Shown here one piece after another: positions 1 to 8,220 of a stretch of DNA of 64,000 bases. Each line of letters opens with the position of its first letter. Position 1 is the first letter of the stretch. The DNA comes from Mycobacterium sp. EPa45. GTDB taxonomy: Bacteria > Actinomycetota > Actinomycetes > Mycobacteriales > Mycobacteriaceae. The stretch spans positions 6,076,001 through 6,140,000 of the forward strand of contig NZ_CP011773.1 in the NCBI RefSeq assembly GCF_001021385.1, given 5' to 3'. A program made the position numbers and the translations under genes. Under the pieces are notes generated by a model, which saw only the letters and a list, made by a program, of their open reading frames with translations, did no database searches and had not been told where the DNA came from.

Positions 1-462
1 GCAGGTCTGCTCGGCGGCAATCTTCGAGAAGCTGTAGTTGGCGCGCAAGGGCACCCCGGGCGGGTCGTCTTCGCGTAGTGGTCGTCGGCCTTGGTAGGCG
101 TAGATCGAGCCGGTCGAGCAGTACACGAACCCTTTGGCCGAGCGGCAGTGGTAGAGCAGGTCACCGGATTTCTGGGCGTTGGTGTCGACGCAACGGACCC
201 AGTCGTCGGCGCCGGGATCGACGGCGGCGTGGAAGACGTAGGTGAAATCGTCGGGCAGGGCGGAGAAGTCGCCCCTGCTGATATCCAGCGCGATCGGGGT
301 GATGCCGGCGGCGCGCAGCCGATCCCGGTCATGCTCGTTGCGCAACCGCGCGGCGCCCCACACCTCGTTGCGCTGCGCCAGCGCACGGGCGATCGGGAAC
401 GCGATCTTGCCGGTGGCGCCGGTGATGAGGACCTTCTCTGCGTCGAGCATCCCATCAGTCAT
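1..462 (-). CDS. NAD-dependent epimerase/dehydratase family protein, 3' part cut by window edge
   Basis: The 154 visible codons begin with MTDGMLDAEKVLITGATGKI, a Rossmann dinucleotide-binding motif (TGATGKI, Gly-x-x-Gly-x-x-Ile) right at the N terminus as in extended short-chain dehydrogenases. The catalytic-type motif YSFSK (Tyr-x-x-x-Lys) lies near residue 148, just before the window edge, and a Ser/Thr-rich stretch (CSTGS) about 30 residues earlier supplies the usual active-site Ser/Thr. The C-terminal substrate domain is outside the window, so the sugar or steroid substrate cannot be named. ATG at 462 is the first in-frame start after the divergent promoter gap (463-506) shared with the acyl-CoA dehydrogenase. 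The family call is secure; the function is unknown. Confidence 0.88.
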   Translation of the reverse strand, partial: MTDGMLDAEKVLITGATGKIAFPIARALAQRNEVWGAARLRNEHDRDRLRAAGITPIALDISRGDFSALPDDFTYVFHAAVDPGADDWVRCVDTNAQKSGDLLYHCRSAKGFVYCSTGSIYAYQGRRPLREDDPPGVPLRANYSFSKIAAEQTC

Positions 463-506
463 AGCGCACCGGGCGGGGAATGTTAAGTACTTGATATGTT
501 GGGTCG

Positions 507-1682
507 GTGCAACTGACCTTCGACCCGGATGTGGAGGCGTTCCGCGCGGAGTTCATCGAGTTCCTCGACCGGCATCTGCCGTCGGAGGCCGAGGCGGCCG
601 AGCGGTCCCGGTCGACGTCGCACGTTCCGGCTTGGGCGCGCCGCTGGCAGCAACTGCAGTTCGACCACGGCTGGCTGCTGCCCGGTAACCCGCCGGAGTT
701 CGGCGGCCGCAACGCCACCGTGCTGCAGCAGTTCGTGCACCGCGAAGAGTTGGCGCGGCGGCGGATCTATCACGTGTTCAACCCGCAGGGCGTCGGCATC
801 ATCGCCGCATCACTGCTGTCGTTCGGCACCGATGAACAGAAGCAGCGATGGGCCGTACCGATCTTGCGCGCGCAGATGACGGCCTCGCTGGGGATGAGCG
901 AGCCGGGCGCCGGCTCGGACCTGGCCGGACTATCGACCCGCGCGAGTGTGGACGGTGACCATTTCACGGTCAACGGGCAGAAAGTATGGACCTCCGGCGC
1001 GCACGACGCCGACGTCATCCTGACGTTCGTACGCACCGATCCAGATGCCCCGCGGCACAAGGGAATCAGTGCGCTACTCATCCCGACCGGCACCCCGGGC
1101 GTCGTCTGCCGGCCCTTTCCGTCGGTGCATGACCGCGAAGTGCTGGACTTCAACGAGGTGTTCTTCACCGACGTGACCGTGCCTGCCGAGAATCTGCTCG
1201 GTCCGCTGCATGGCGGCTGGAAGGTGGCCAACGGCTCACTGGGCCACGAGCGCACCATGATGTGGATGGCGTTCGCCAATCGGCTGGAGCAACTGCTCGA
1301 GGACTTCGATCCGGTCGGTGAAATCAACAGGGATCGCTATGCGACTGCCGTGATGGACTACTACGCGCTGCGGTTGCTCGGGTCGGTGGCGGTCAGCCAG
1401 GCGGCTCGAGGCGAGCGGGATGTGCCGGCGGTGTCGGTGCTCAAGGTCCTGGGTTCGGAGTCCGAACAGAACGCGGCGCGTTATGCGCTCGAGGCGGCGG
1501 GGGCAGACGGGCTGGTGGACCCGGCACTGACCGCGCCGTACAACGCTTACGCCCCAGAGCTTTTCGGTGCGAGCTGGTTCGCTCGGTACATCACCACATA
1601 CGCGGGCACGATTGCGGGCGGAACGTCGGAGATCCAGCGCAATATCATCGCCCAACGGGTATTGGGATTGCCTGCGCGCTGA
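507..1682 (+). CDS. Acyl-CoA dehydrogenase (FadE-like)
   Basis: This is a 391-residue flavoprotein expected to catalyse alpha,beta-dehydrogenation of an acyl-CoA ester, passing electrons to ETF. The family signature GMSEPGAGSDLAG (about residues 130-142) forms the FAD/substrate floor, and the C-terminal signature GGTSEIQRNIIAQRVLG closes the helical domain. At the position where medium-chain enzymes carry the catalytic Glu (E-G-T-S) the sequence reads G-G-T-S, so the base, if present, sits elsewhere, as in several mycobacterial FadE proteins. The start is GTG 507, giving MQLTFDPDVEAFRAEF, the usual N-terminal helix; no strong ribosome binding site is visible. It is followed after 14 bases by a small membrane-protein gene. 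The chain-length or sterol substrate cannot be read. Confidence 0.93.
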   Translation: MQLTFDPDVEAFRAEFIEFLDRHLPSEAEAAERSRSTSHVPAWARRWQQLQFDHGWLLPGNPPEFGGRNATVLQQFVHREELARRRIYHVFNPQGVGIIAASLLSFGTDEQKQRWAVPILRAQMTASLGMSEPGAGSDLAGLSTRASVDGDHFTVNGQKVWTSGAHDADVILTFVRTDPDAPRHKGISALLIPTGTPGVVCRPFPSVHDREVLDFNEVFFTDVTVPAENLLGPLHGGWKVANGSLGHERTMMWMAFANRLEQLLEDFDPVGEINRDRYATAVMDYYALRLLGSVAVSQAARGERDVPAVSVLKVLGSESEQNAARYALEAAGADGLVDPALTAPYNAYAPELFGASWFARYITTYAGTIAGGTSEIQRNIIAQRVLGLPAR

Positions 1683-1696
1683 GGAATAATTCAGCA

Positions 1697-1864
1697 ATGA
1701 AGAAGAAGCCGCTGACGCCGCGCGACAAGCTCGTGCTCGCCGTCGTCGTGGCCATCTTCGTGGCGGTGATCGCCGGATTCGTCGCGCTGTTCGTCGATGG
1801 GTCTTCACCGGCCTTCCACCGCTGCGGGAAGGACCCGTGCCCGTTCAGCATCGGGGCACCCTAG
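1697..1864 (+). CDS. Small single-pass membrane protein (55 aa)
   Basis: ATG 1697 opens a 55-codon frame reading MKKKPLTPRDKLVLAVVV and ending in SIGAP. A basic N terminus (KKK, R, DK) is followed by a hydrophobic segment of about 22 residues (13-33), then a short tail with two cysteines (HRCGKDPC), so an N-in, C-out topology with an oxidisable Cys pair is likely. It starts 14 bases after the acyl-CoA dehydrogenase stop, with a GAGGAATAAT sequence upstream that may serve as ribosome binding site, so it probably shares that transcript. I do not recognise a family. The membrane segment and the position just inside the convergent TetR gene argue for a real gene, but expression is unproven. Confidence 0.6.
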   Translation: MKKKPLTPRDKLVLAVVVAIFVAVIAGFVALFVDGSSPAFHRCGKDPCPFSIGAP

Positions 1865-1868
1865 CCCG

Positions 1869-2543
1869 CTAGGGCAGCTTCGCCTCCAATCCCGCAATGA
1901 CGGTGTCCACGCTGAATTCGAGCTGCCGGCCGTCATCAGGTGACGCGTCGCGGGCCGCCACCACTTGGCGCAGTACCGGAAAGTCTTCTGCAGCAGCAGT
2001 ATTCAGCGCAGTGGCCACCTCTGCAACGTACGGATGCTCCCGGCTTCGGGACAGGAAAACCGCTTCTCGGCCCGCGGCATGACCCAGCTCGCTGACCAGG
2101 CGAAGGATATGGCTGGCGTCCTCGACGGAGAAACCCGCGTCGATCAGGTTCTGCAGCACGCGCTCGACGGGTTCGAGTGCTCCGACGCCGCTGGCGGGTA
2201 GGCGAAAGTAGGTCACCAGCTCCCCGAGCTTGACGGTGGCATCGCGAAGAGCCGTGGCGTAGCGGCGCAGAACGTCGCGCCAGTCGCCGCCGGTGGGCAT
2301 GTCGATGCGGCTCAGCTCGACAGCGAATGCGTCCACCGCAACCAGCTCACGCAGCGCTTCGCGATCGCCGACGTGGTAGTTGAGTGCCTTGGGATCCACG
2401 CCGAGGACGTCGGCGACCGCCTGCATGGTCAGCTCCTCGAGCGGCAACGTCCGGGCTGCGGACAGAATCCGATCACGGGTGATCTGCCGTGGCCGCCCGC
2501 GCTGTCGGGGCGCCGTTGATTCGTGCACGCCGTGCCTTTCCAT
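1869..2543 (-). CDS. TetR/AcrR family transcriptional regulator
   Basis: The 224-residue protein has an N-terminal helix-turn-helix at about residues 20-65: a basic lead (RQRGRPRQITRDRILSAA), then LTMQAVADVLGVDPKALNYHVGDREALRELV, where the usual Y-x-H/Y-F-x-x-K-x-x-L element reads NYHVGDREAL. The rest is the helical ligand-binding and dimerisation half, similar in layout to TetR C-terminal families with large Actinobacterial expansions. The gene is divergent from the molybdopterin oxidoreductase with 90 bases between starts, so it probably controls that unit and itself. The ligand is unknown. Confidence 0.9.
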   Translation of the reverse strand: MERHGVHESTAPRQRGRPRQITRDRILSAARTLPLEELTMQAVADVLGVDPKALNYHVGDREALRELVAVDAFAVELSRIDMPTGGDWRDVLRRYATALRDATVKLGELVTYFRLPASGVGALEPVERVLQNLIDAGFSVEDASHILRLVSELGHAAGREAVFLSRSREHPYVAEVATALNTAAAEDFPVLRQVVAARDASPDDGRQLEFSVDTVIAGLEAKLP

Positions 2544-2583
2544 TCCGAACAGGGTCGAAGCGTGATATTTTCCCGTTCGGGAT
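2542..2583. promoter_or_regulatory. Candidate TetR operator half-sites
   Basis: ATTCCGAAC at 2542-2550 and GTTCGGGAT at 2575-2583 form an inverted repeat matching at 8 of 9 positions with a 24-base spacer, between the TetR start and the oxidoreductase start. The left arm overlaps the TetR start codon. The spacing is long for one TetR dimer, so two half-sites or a chance match are both possible. Confidence 0.35.
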
Positions 2584-2633
2584 TAATTCCAGCACTCAAG
2601 CACGCGATCAGCAATGAGGACAGCCTAGGACCG

Positions 2634-4835
2634 ATGGCGACCACCACCAGACCGGGCATCTGCCGCATCTGCTCGGCGCACTGCGGTGTGCTGGCCACAG
2701 TCGTCGACGGCAGGCTGGCGAAAGTCACCGGTGATCCCGACAATCCCCTGTTCAAGGGCTACACCTGCGCCAAGGGCCGGGCGCTTCCCGAGATCCACAA
2801 CAACCCCGACCGGCTGCTGCACAGCCAGAAGCGGAACGCCGACGGCACGTATGGACCGATCGAAGCCGGTCAGGCGATGGACGAGATAGCGACGACCCTG
2901 CAGCGGCTGATCGCAGAGTTCGGACCGCGATCGGTGGCGCTGTATTTGGGCACCAACGGCTTGCCCTATCCCGCATCGGCGCTGATGGCCAACGCCTTCA
3001 TTCGCGCCATCGACTCGCCGATGTTCTTCACCGCCAACACCATCGACCAGCCCGGCAAGCAGATCGCGCTGGCGGCCCACGGTCATTGGCTGGGCGGCGA
3101 CGTCAACTTTCACGAAGCCGACACCTGGCTGCTCGTCGGTACCAATCCCCTGGTGTCCAAGTCGATCGGCATTCCCGGTCAGAATCCCGGGCAGAGCCTG
3201 AAGGCGGCGATCAGCCGCGGCATGAAGCTGATCGTCATCGATCCCCGCCGGTCCCAGACCGCCGCGCGGGCGGCGATTCACATCCAGCCCCGCCCGGGCG
3301 AAGATGCGGCGATCCTGGCCGGGATCATCAAGATCGTCATCGCCGAGAAGCTCTACGACCGAGAGTTCGTCGAGGAGAACGTCGACGGCTTCGCGGCGCT
3401 CGCCGCGGCGGTCTCGGGTTTCACCCCCGCGTACGTCGCCGAGCGGGCAGATATCGACGAGCAGCAATTGGTCGATGCGGCACGGCTATTCGCAACGCAC
3501 GGTGAGCGCGGTGGCATGGTCAACGCCGGCACGGGAGCGAACATGGCCATGCACGGCAATGTGGTCGAGTACCTGTGTCTTGCTCTGACATCGATCTGCG
3601 GACGGTGGCAACGCGCCGGTGAGCGAGTCACCAGACCCAATACGCTGCTGCCCGCATTCACCGCCAAGGCCCAAGCGCACCCGCCGTATGAGGGGTGGGG
3701 GTACGGCGAACGGCTGCGGGTGCGGGGGCTGACCGACGCGGTGTGCGGAATGCCGACCGCCGCCCTGGCCGACGAGATACTGCTCGACGGCGACGGACAG
3801 GTGAAGGCGCTGGTCTGCATCGGCGGCAACCCGATGGCGGCGTGGCCGGATCAGCGAAAAACGCTGCGAGCGTTGGAGAGTCTGGAGTTACTGGTCACTC
3901 TCGATACCGAGATGTCACTGACATCGCGACTGGCCGATTACGTCATCGCACCCAAGATGCAGATGGAAACGCCCGCCATGACGATGGGCAGCGAGCTGAT
4001 CAAGTACTACACCAGTGGCACCGGCATTCCCGCCCCGTATGCGCAGTACGTGCCGCGACTCACCGAACCGCCACCCGGATCGGACCTGACCGAGGAGTGG
4101 CAGTTCTTCCTGGGTTTGGCGAAGCGGATGGACCTGGAGTTGTGGTTCATCAACTTCTTCGGCGGGGGCGGCGGCAGGTTCATGGAGTCGCCGCCGATCG
4201 TCTGTAACTTCGACGGCGACACGGAGATCACAACCGAAGAACTATTCGAGAAGATGTGCGAGACCTCGCGCATCCCCCTCGACGAGGTCCGCCGCCATCC
4301 CCACGGCCACATCTTCGACGTGGAGGCCGTCGTCGAGGACAAAGATCCCGACTACACCGCCAAGCTCGACGTCGGGAATGCCGTCTTGCTGGGCGAACTG
4401 GCCGAGTACTTGGCGGAGGACTTCCGGCCGAGCAGGGTCGACGCGGACTTCCCGTTCCGGCTGATTCCGCGGCGGCACAACAACTTCATGAACTCCTCGG
4501 GCACCGGCCTGGCCAAGTTGAACAAGGGCAAGGCGTACAACCCCACCTACATGCACCCGGATGCCATCGCGGCGCTGGGGCTCAGGTCGGGTGATGTGGT
4601 GACGGTGACGTCTCCGCATGACAGCATTCCCAGCGTCGTCGAGGCCGATGACAGTCTGCGTCCCGACGTCGTCGCCACCCATCACGCGTTCGGCGGGCTG
4701 CCGACCGAGGACGACGAGGTGCGCGACCGCGGAAGCACCGTCGGCCGGCTGATCCCGACCGAGCTCGACTACGACCGCATCACCGGCCTACCGCGCCAGG
4801 GCAACATCCCCGTGCGCGTCACTGCGCGATCCTAA
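2634..4835 (+). CDS. Molybdopterin-dependent oxidoreductase (4Fe-4S, bis-MGD type)
   Basis: The 733-residue protein belongs to the formate dehydrogenase/DMSO reductase superfamily. The N terminus carries the iron-sulfur motif CRICSAHC followed by a fourth Cys in YTCAKGRALPE. Then come the Moco-binding core (GTNPLVSKS, IVIDPRRSQTA, GTGANMAMHGN, CIGGNPMAAWPD) and a C-terminal molydopterin dinucleotide-binding beta-barrel (RRHNNFMNSSG, MHPDAIAALGLRSGDVVTVTS). No twin-arginine signal is seen, so it is probably cytoplasmic. In the region where the molybdenum-ligating Cys, Sec or Ser is expected (NTIDQPGKQIALAAHG) no Cys or Ser is present. ATG 2634 is chosen because the longer frame would run into the divergent TetR gene. 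A membrane protein follows 13 bases downstream. The substrate is unknown. Confidence 0.9.
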   Translation: MATTTRPGICRICSAHCGVLATVVDGRLAKVTGDPDNPLFKGYTCAKGRALPEIHNNPDRLLHSQKRNADGTYGPIEAGQAMDEIATTLQRLIAEFGPRSVALYLGTNGLPYPASALMANAFIRAIDSPMFFTANTIDQPGKQIALAAHGHWLGGDVNFHEADTWLLVGTNPLVSKSIGIPGQNPGQSLKAAISRGMKLIVIDPRRSQTAARAAIHIQPRPGEDAAILAGIIKIVIAEKLYDREFVEENVDGFAALAAAVSGFTPAYVAERADIDEQQLVDAARLFATHGERGGMVNAGTGANMAMHGNVVEYLCLALTSICGRWQRAGERVTRPNTLLPAFTAKAQAHPPYEGWGYGERLRVRGLTDAVCGMPTAALADEILLDGDGQVKALVCIGGNPMAAWPDQRKTLRALESLELLVTLDTEMSLTSRLADYVIAPKMQMETPAMTMGSELIKYYTSGTGIPAPYAQYVPRLTEPPPGSDLTEEWQFFLGLAKRMDLELWFINFFGGGGGRFMESPPIVCNFDGDTEITTEELFEKMCETSRIPLDEVRRHPHGHIFDVEAVVEDKDPDYTAKLDVGNAVLLGELAEYLAEDFRPSRVDADFPFRLIPRRHNNFMNSSGTGLAKLNKGKAYNPTYMHPDAIAALGLRSGDVVTVTSPHDSIPSVVEADDSLRPDVVATHHAFGGLPTEDDEVRDRGSTVGRLIPTELDYDRITGLPRQGNIPVRVTARS

Positions 4836-4848
4836 GAAAGGTGTCGCT

Positions 4849-5622
4849 ATGACCAATGTTGTCGCACGCGAGCCGAACCTCGTGAACCCGTGGGCACCGC
4901 ACCGGGTTCGGATGTACCTGGCCGCCGCACTGTTCACCGGACTGGTGTTCGTAGGGATGACCATCGGGGTCGGAATCGGGGTGATCGAGCCGACGTTCAC
5001 CTCAGACGTCGTCGCCAACCTGCTCTTCGGCATCCCGGCGATCCTGATTCCCGTCGTGCTGCTGTGGGACGCACCCGGCGAGGTTCGCCTGCGTGAAGAG
5101 CGGGCAGCCGAGCTGACGCTGTTCTATCTGCCCTACACCGCGTTCAGCCAGATCTGCTACGAACTGGTCTTCTTGATCGGCCATCCGCTGGGGTGGTGGA
5201 CACCCACTACCGACCCGGGCATCAAGTGGCTGTGGTGGCAGTACGGGCTCGCCGACACCCGCTATGCCAGCGGCAATCCGTGGACGTTCGCGCTCGAGGT
5301 GGTCGGGGTGAGCACGGGTGTCGTCGTGATCCTCATGTGGACTCGGCTCGTGCGGCAATCGCTTCCGATCGAGAAGCGGATCCGCTCGCTGTGGGTGGCC
5401 TTCGCCGGTATCGCAGTGTTGATGAGCAGTACCGCTGTCTACTTCATCTCCGAGGTCGGCGCCGGCTTCAAAGACATCGGTCAAGGCGCGTTCGGGCTCT
5501 GGTTCAAATTCATCGGAGAGAACATCCCGTTCGTCGTGCTGCCCGCAATGGTCCTGTACGCCATCCACATTCAGATCGACTACTTGACCCGCAAGGCCGC
5601 TCTATCAGGTCCCGAGCGGTGA
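4849..5622 (+). CDS. Multi-pass membrane protein, partner of the molybdopterin oxidoreductase
   Basis: The 257-residue protein has about six hydrophobic segments: near 22-45, 55-75, 92-112, 150-172, 182-202 and 220-243. Between the third and fourth is an aromatic-rich loop with HPLGWW and WLWWQYG. It starts with a clear ribosome binding site (AAGAAAGGTG, then ATG) 13 bases after the oxidoreductase stop, so the two are co-transcribed. The order suggests a membrane anchor, quinone-reactive subunit or substrate channel. However, I see no haem-ligating His pair in opposing helices as in NrfD or gamma-FDH subunits. The residues QICYELVFLIGHPLGWW faintly recall EXPERA/emopamil-binding proteins. Function unassigned. 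Confidence 0.75.
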   Translation: MTNVVAREPNLVNPWAPHRVRMYLAAALFTGLVFVGMTIGVGIGVIEPTFTSDVVANLLFGIPAILIPVVLLWDAPGEVRLREERAAELTLFYLPYTAFSQICYELVFLIGHPLGWWTPTTDPGIKWLWWQYGLADTRYASGNPWTFALEVVGVSTGVVVILMWTRLVRQSLPIEKRIRSLWVAFAGIAVLMSSTAVYFISEVGAGFKDIGQGAFGLWFKFIGENIPFVVLPAMVLYAIHIQIDYLTRKAALSGPER

Positions 5623-5707
5623 CGTAGCGGTCGACCCAGCAGTGATTCGGGACGGCTCCCGGTTTGTGGGCGTTTCGATCGCTGACCGGCGGGGCAATTT
5701 ATGCCCC

Positions 5708-6232
5708 ATGGCTGACATCATCGATCTCGTCTACGCCGATCACGACTGGCTGAGGCGGCAGTTCTTCCGGCTCGACGACGCCACGTCCGACGACGAGCTG
5801 GCGGCGATCTGGAAGACACTCAGTGACCGTCTCGACGCCCACGCCGATGCCGAGGAGACCGTCTTCTACCCCGCTCTGCTCAAGCACGGCGGCGACGACG
5901 ATCCCGGCAATCCCGAAGGTGACCCGGAGGACGAGACCGAAGATGCCATCACCGACCACAATGCGATCCGCGACGCGGTGCGTGAGTCGCGCAAGCACCG
6001 GCCGGGCACGAAGGTGTGGTTTGAAGCCGTCTTCAAGGCGCGTAAGGAGAATGGCGAGCATCTCGACGAGGAGGAGCGCGAGGCCATGCCGGACTTCATC
6101 AAGAGCGCAACCCTGGAGCTTCGCCACGAGCTGGGCATGAAGTGGTTGCAGTTCTACGCCGAGCGGGAGTCGATCAAGGGCGTTGACGCAGACGACAAGG
6201 ACGCCGGCGAGTACATCGAGAAGCACTCGTGA
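5708..6232 (+). CDS. Hemerythrin HHE domain protein
   Basis: The 174-residue protein reads MADIIDLVYADHDWLRRQFFRL at the start. It has an HHE-type four-helix di-iron arrangement: D-H-D-W (first His), LDAHADAEETVFYPAL (His and Glu), DHNAIRD (His), and EHLDEEEREAMPDF (His and Glu). Such proteins bind oxygen, NO or peroxide, and mycobacterial members have been linked to oxidative and nitrosative stress. ATG 5708 was preferred over the longer frame from 5642 because it gives the family's usual N terminus. Its last codon overlaps the next start (GTGA), so the 82-residue gene downstream is translationally coupled. Confidence 0.88.
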   Translation: MADIIDLVYADHDWLRRQFFRLDDATSDDELAAIWKTLSDRLDAHADAEETVFYPALLKHGGDDDPGNPEGDPEDETEDAITDHNAIRDAVRESRKHRPGTKVWFEAVFKARKENGEHLDEEEREAMPDFIKSATLELRHELGMKWLQFYAERESIKGVDADDKDAGEYIEKHS

Positions 6233-6477
6233 CCGACACCAATGCCCGCATCGACGAGGTCGCACCGGGCGACATCGTCGCTCTCGACCGGGGCGCCGGC
6301 GAGCAGGCCTACAAAGTCGTCCACAAAGAGACCGCGGATTCGGGCTTCCTGATCACGTTCGAAGGCGACGACGGTGAGACGTTCGATCTGGAAATGGCCT
6401 CTGGTACAGGGGTCAAGCGGTCGTTGGAATCGAAGTGGGAGTCGTCGCAGAGTCCGACCCCGCATTCGTCGGAATGA
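6229..6477 (+). CDS. Small conserved hypothetical protein (82 aa)
   Basis: The frame starts at GTG 6229, overlapping the hemerythrin stop by four bases, and ends overlapping the next gene by an ATGA. The protein is acidic (MTDTNARIDEVAPGDIVALD) and predicted beta-rich: alternating hydrophobic strands (DIVALD, AYKVVHK, FLITFEGDD, ETFDLEM) suggest a small SH3-like or Tudor-like barrel. No catalytic motif, membrane segment or cysteine is seen. The double overlap shows it belongs to a three-gene unit with the hemerythrin and the hydrolase. Function unknown. Confidence 0.75.
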   Translation: MTDTNARIDEVAPGDIVALDRGAGEQAYKVVHKETADSGFLITFEGDDGETFDLEMASGTGVKRSLESKWESSQSPTPHSSE

Positions 6478-7175
6478 GACAACACGGCAGCGACCCGGGG
6501 GCGGCGGACACCGTCGAGTACGCCCCCGGACGGTGGGCCGACGTATTCGGTGAACGGTCGGACCCGACCGCCCTGCTGTGGCACGGCACTCAGACCGATT
6601 CCCGGGCAGCGGTGCGCGGTCTCGCCGGAGTGATCGCTGACCATGGAATCTGTGTCGTCGCACCGGATTGGGATTCACACGCCGCCGATCGCGGCCGCGC
6701 GGACCTGCTGAGGTCAGCGGAGTTGGCGCACTCACTCGGCGGGGATGGGGGTTTCGTCGTCGTCGGTTGGTCGTTGGGTGGAGTGGCAGCGGCGGGTCTG
6801 ACGTTGCGCGCGCCCGAGTTCAATGTGCGGGTGGCACAGGCGATCTGCCTGGGTGGCGCATTCATGGTCGAAGATCCGATCTCCGGTGGACCTGTGCTCG
6901 GTCGCGTTGCCGACGGCGCCGCACACGCCCCGTTCACACTGTTCTCCGGCCGCGCCGACGACGTCGTCCCGACCTCGGTCGCCACGGACTTTGCCGCATC
7001 GCTGCGGGCGATCGACTGGCCGGTCGAGATGGTCGAAGTCGAGGCTGACCACGGCTCGATAGCCGGTGCACGGTACGACCCCCACCTCGACCGCTACGAC
7101 GCCGCCGACGACCCCGCGACGCGAGCAGTTGTCAACGTGATCGCCGACCACATCGCCACCCTCACGCTCGGATAG
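6474..7175 (+). CDS. Alpha/beta hydrolase (dienelactone hydrolase-like)
   Basis: The 233-residue protein has the alpha/beta-hydrolase layout: oxyanion-loop region LLWHGTQTDSRA, nucleophile elbow GWSLGG (Gly-x-Ser-x-Gly) near the middle, an Asp region in GRADDVVPTSVA and a terminal His in EADHGSIAG. ATG 6474 overlaps the TGA of the 82-residue gene, so it is the coupled start; an upstream in-frame start at 6435 would overlap more and is less likely. The substrate is not evident. The neighbours suggest an ester or lactone clearing role in a stress operon, which is inference. Confidence 0.82.
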   Translation: MRQHGSDPGAADTVEYAPGRWADVFGERSDPTALLWHGTQTDSRAAVRGLAGVIADHGICVVAPDWDSHAADRGRADLLRSAELAHSLGGDGGFVVVGWSLGGVAAAGLTLRAPEFNVRVAQAICLGGAFMVEDPISGGPVLGRVADGAAHAPFTLFSGRADDVVPTSVATDFAASLRAIDWPVEMVEVEADHGSIAGARYDPHLDRYDAADDPATRAVVNVIADHIATLTLG

Positions 7176-7212
7176 GTGCCCCACCACCTTCTGCCCGGAT
7201 GATAATCGGCGA

Positions 7213-8220
7213 ATGGCTTCGCCTGGTTCTACGCCTCCTGCAACCTCCCGGTTGGTCGTGATCTTGGTCTACGACGGCGTCAGTCTGCTGGACGTCGCGG
7301 GTCCGGCAGAGGTGTTCACGCAGGCCAACCGTGTCGGGGCTGACTACCGAATCAGGCTGCTGTCGCCGACGGGAAGCGAGGTCACCTCAAACGTCGGCTT
7401 CTCCATCGCCGTCAACGCATCCGTTGATTCCGGACTCGTCCCCGACACCTACCTGGTCCCCGGTGCCGACCACTATCCCAGGACACCGGTACCTCAAGAC
7501 CTGGCCGATGCCGCCCGATTGCCCGCGGCCGGCGCCCGTCGCGTCGCTTCAATCTGCACCGGCGCGTTCATCCTCGCCGCTGCAGGACTACTTGACGGCA
7601 AACGTGCGACCACACATTGGAAGGTCACCCGGGAACTCGCCCGGAGATGTCCGACGTGCCATGTGGATCCCGATGCCATCTATGTCCGGGACGGCAACAC
7701 CTACACCTCAGCTGGAGTGACCGCGGGCATCGACCTGGCCCTCGCGCTGCTTGAAGAGGATCACGGCCCCGACATCACCCGCGAGGTGGCCCGGGCGCTC
7801 GTGGTGTACATGCAACGCTCCGGTGGCCAATCGCAGTTCTCGGCCCCGTTGCAAGGGTCGCCACCTCAATCTGTCACTCTGCGGAAAGTCGTCGATGTCG
7901 TGACGGCCGATCCTCGCGGCAACTATTCGCTCGATGAACTCGCCAAACACCTGCACCTGAGTACGCGCCACCTCACCCGACTCTTCCGTGACGAACTGTC
8001 CACTACGCCAGCCCGTTACGTGGAGAGCATCCGGTTCGACATGGCCAGGGCCCTGTTGGACCAGGGCTACAACGCGACCGAAGCGGCCGCGCGCGCGGGG
8101 TTTCCCAGCTACGAGAGCATGCGCAGGGTGTTCGCCAGAGAGCTGTCGATCAGCCCAGCTGCATACCAGCGCCGGTTCAGCACGGCTCGGCGCGTTGAAT
8201 CGAGTGCCCGTCCAACCTAG
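7213..8220 (+). CDS. GlxA-family transcriptional regulator (DJ-1/PfpI plus AraC HTH)
   Basis: The 335-residue protein joins an N-terminal DJ-1/PfpI-like domain (about 12-190) to a C-terminal AraC HTH pair (about 230-330). The first domain has the nucleophile-elbow Cys in SICTGAFILAAAGLLDGK followed by ATTHW, as in amidotransferase-like sensor domains. The second shows NYSLDELAKHLHLSTRHLTRLFRDEL and GFPSYESMRRVFARELSISPAAYQRRF. Such proteins usually respond to a small nitrogenous or oxidative ligand and activate nearby operons. It converges with a 4-base overlap on the cupin lipoprotein gene, so its target may be the minus-strand operon beyond it. Confidence 0.92.
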   Translation: MASPGSTPPATSRLVVILVYDGVSLLDVAGPAEVFTQANRVGADYRIRLLSPTGSEVTSNVGFSIAVNASVDSGLVPDTYLVPGADHYPRTPVPQDLADAARLPAAGARRVASICTGAFILAAAGLLDGKRATTHWKVTRELARRCPTCHVDPDAIYVRDGNTYTSAGVTAGIDLALALLEEDHGPDITREVARALVVYMQRSGGQSQFSAPLQGSPPQSVTLRKVVDVVTADPRGNYSLDELAKHLHLSTRHLTRLFRDELSTTPARYVESIRFDMARALLDQGYNATEAAARAGFPSYESMRRVFARELSISPAAYQRRFSTARRVESSARPT

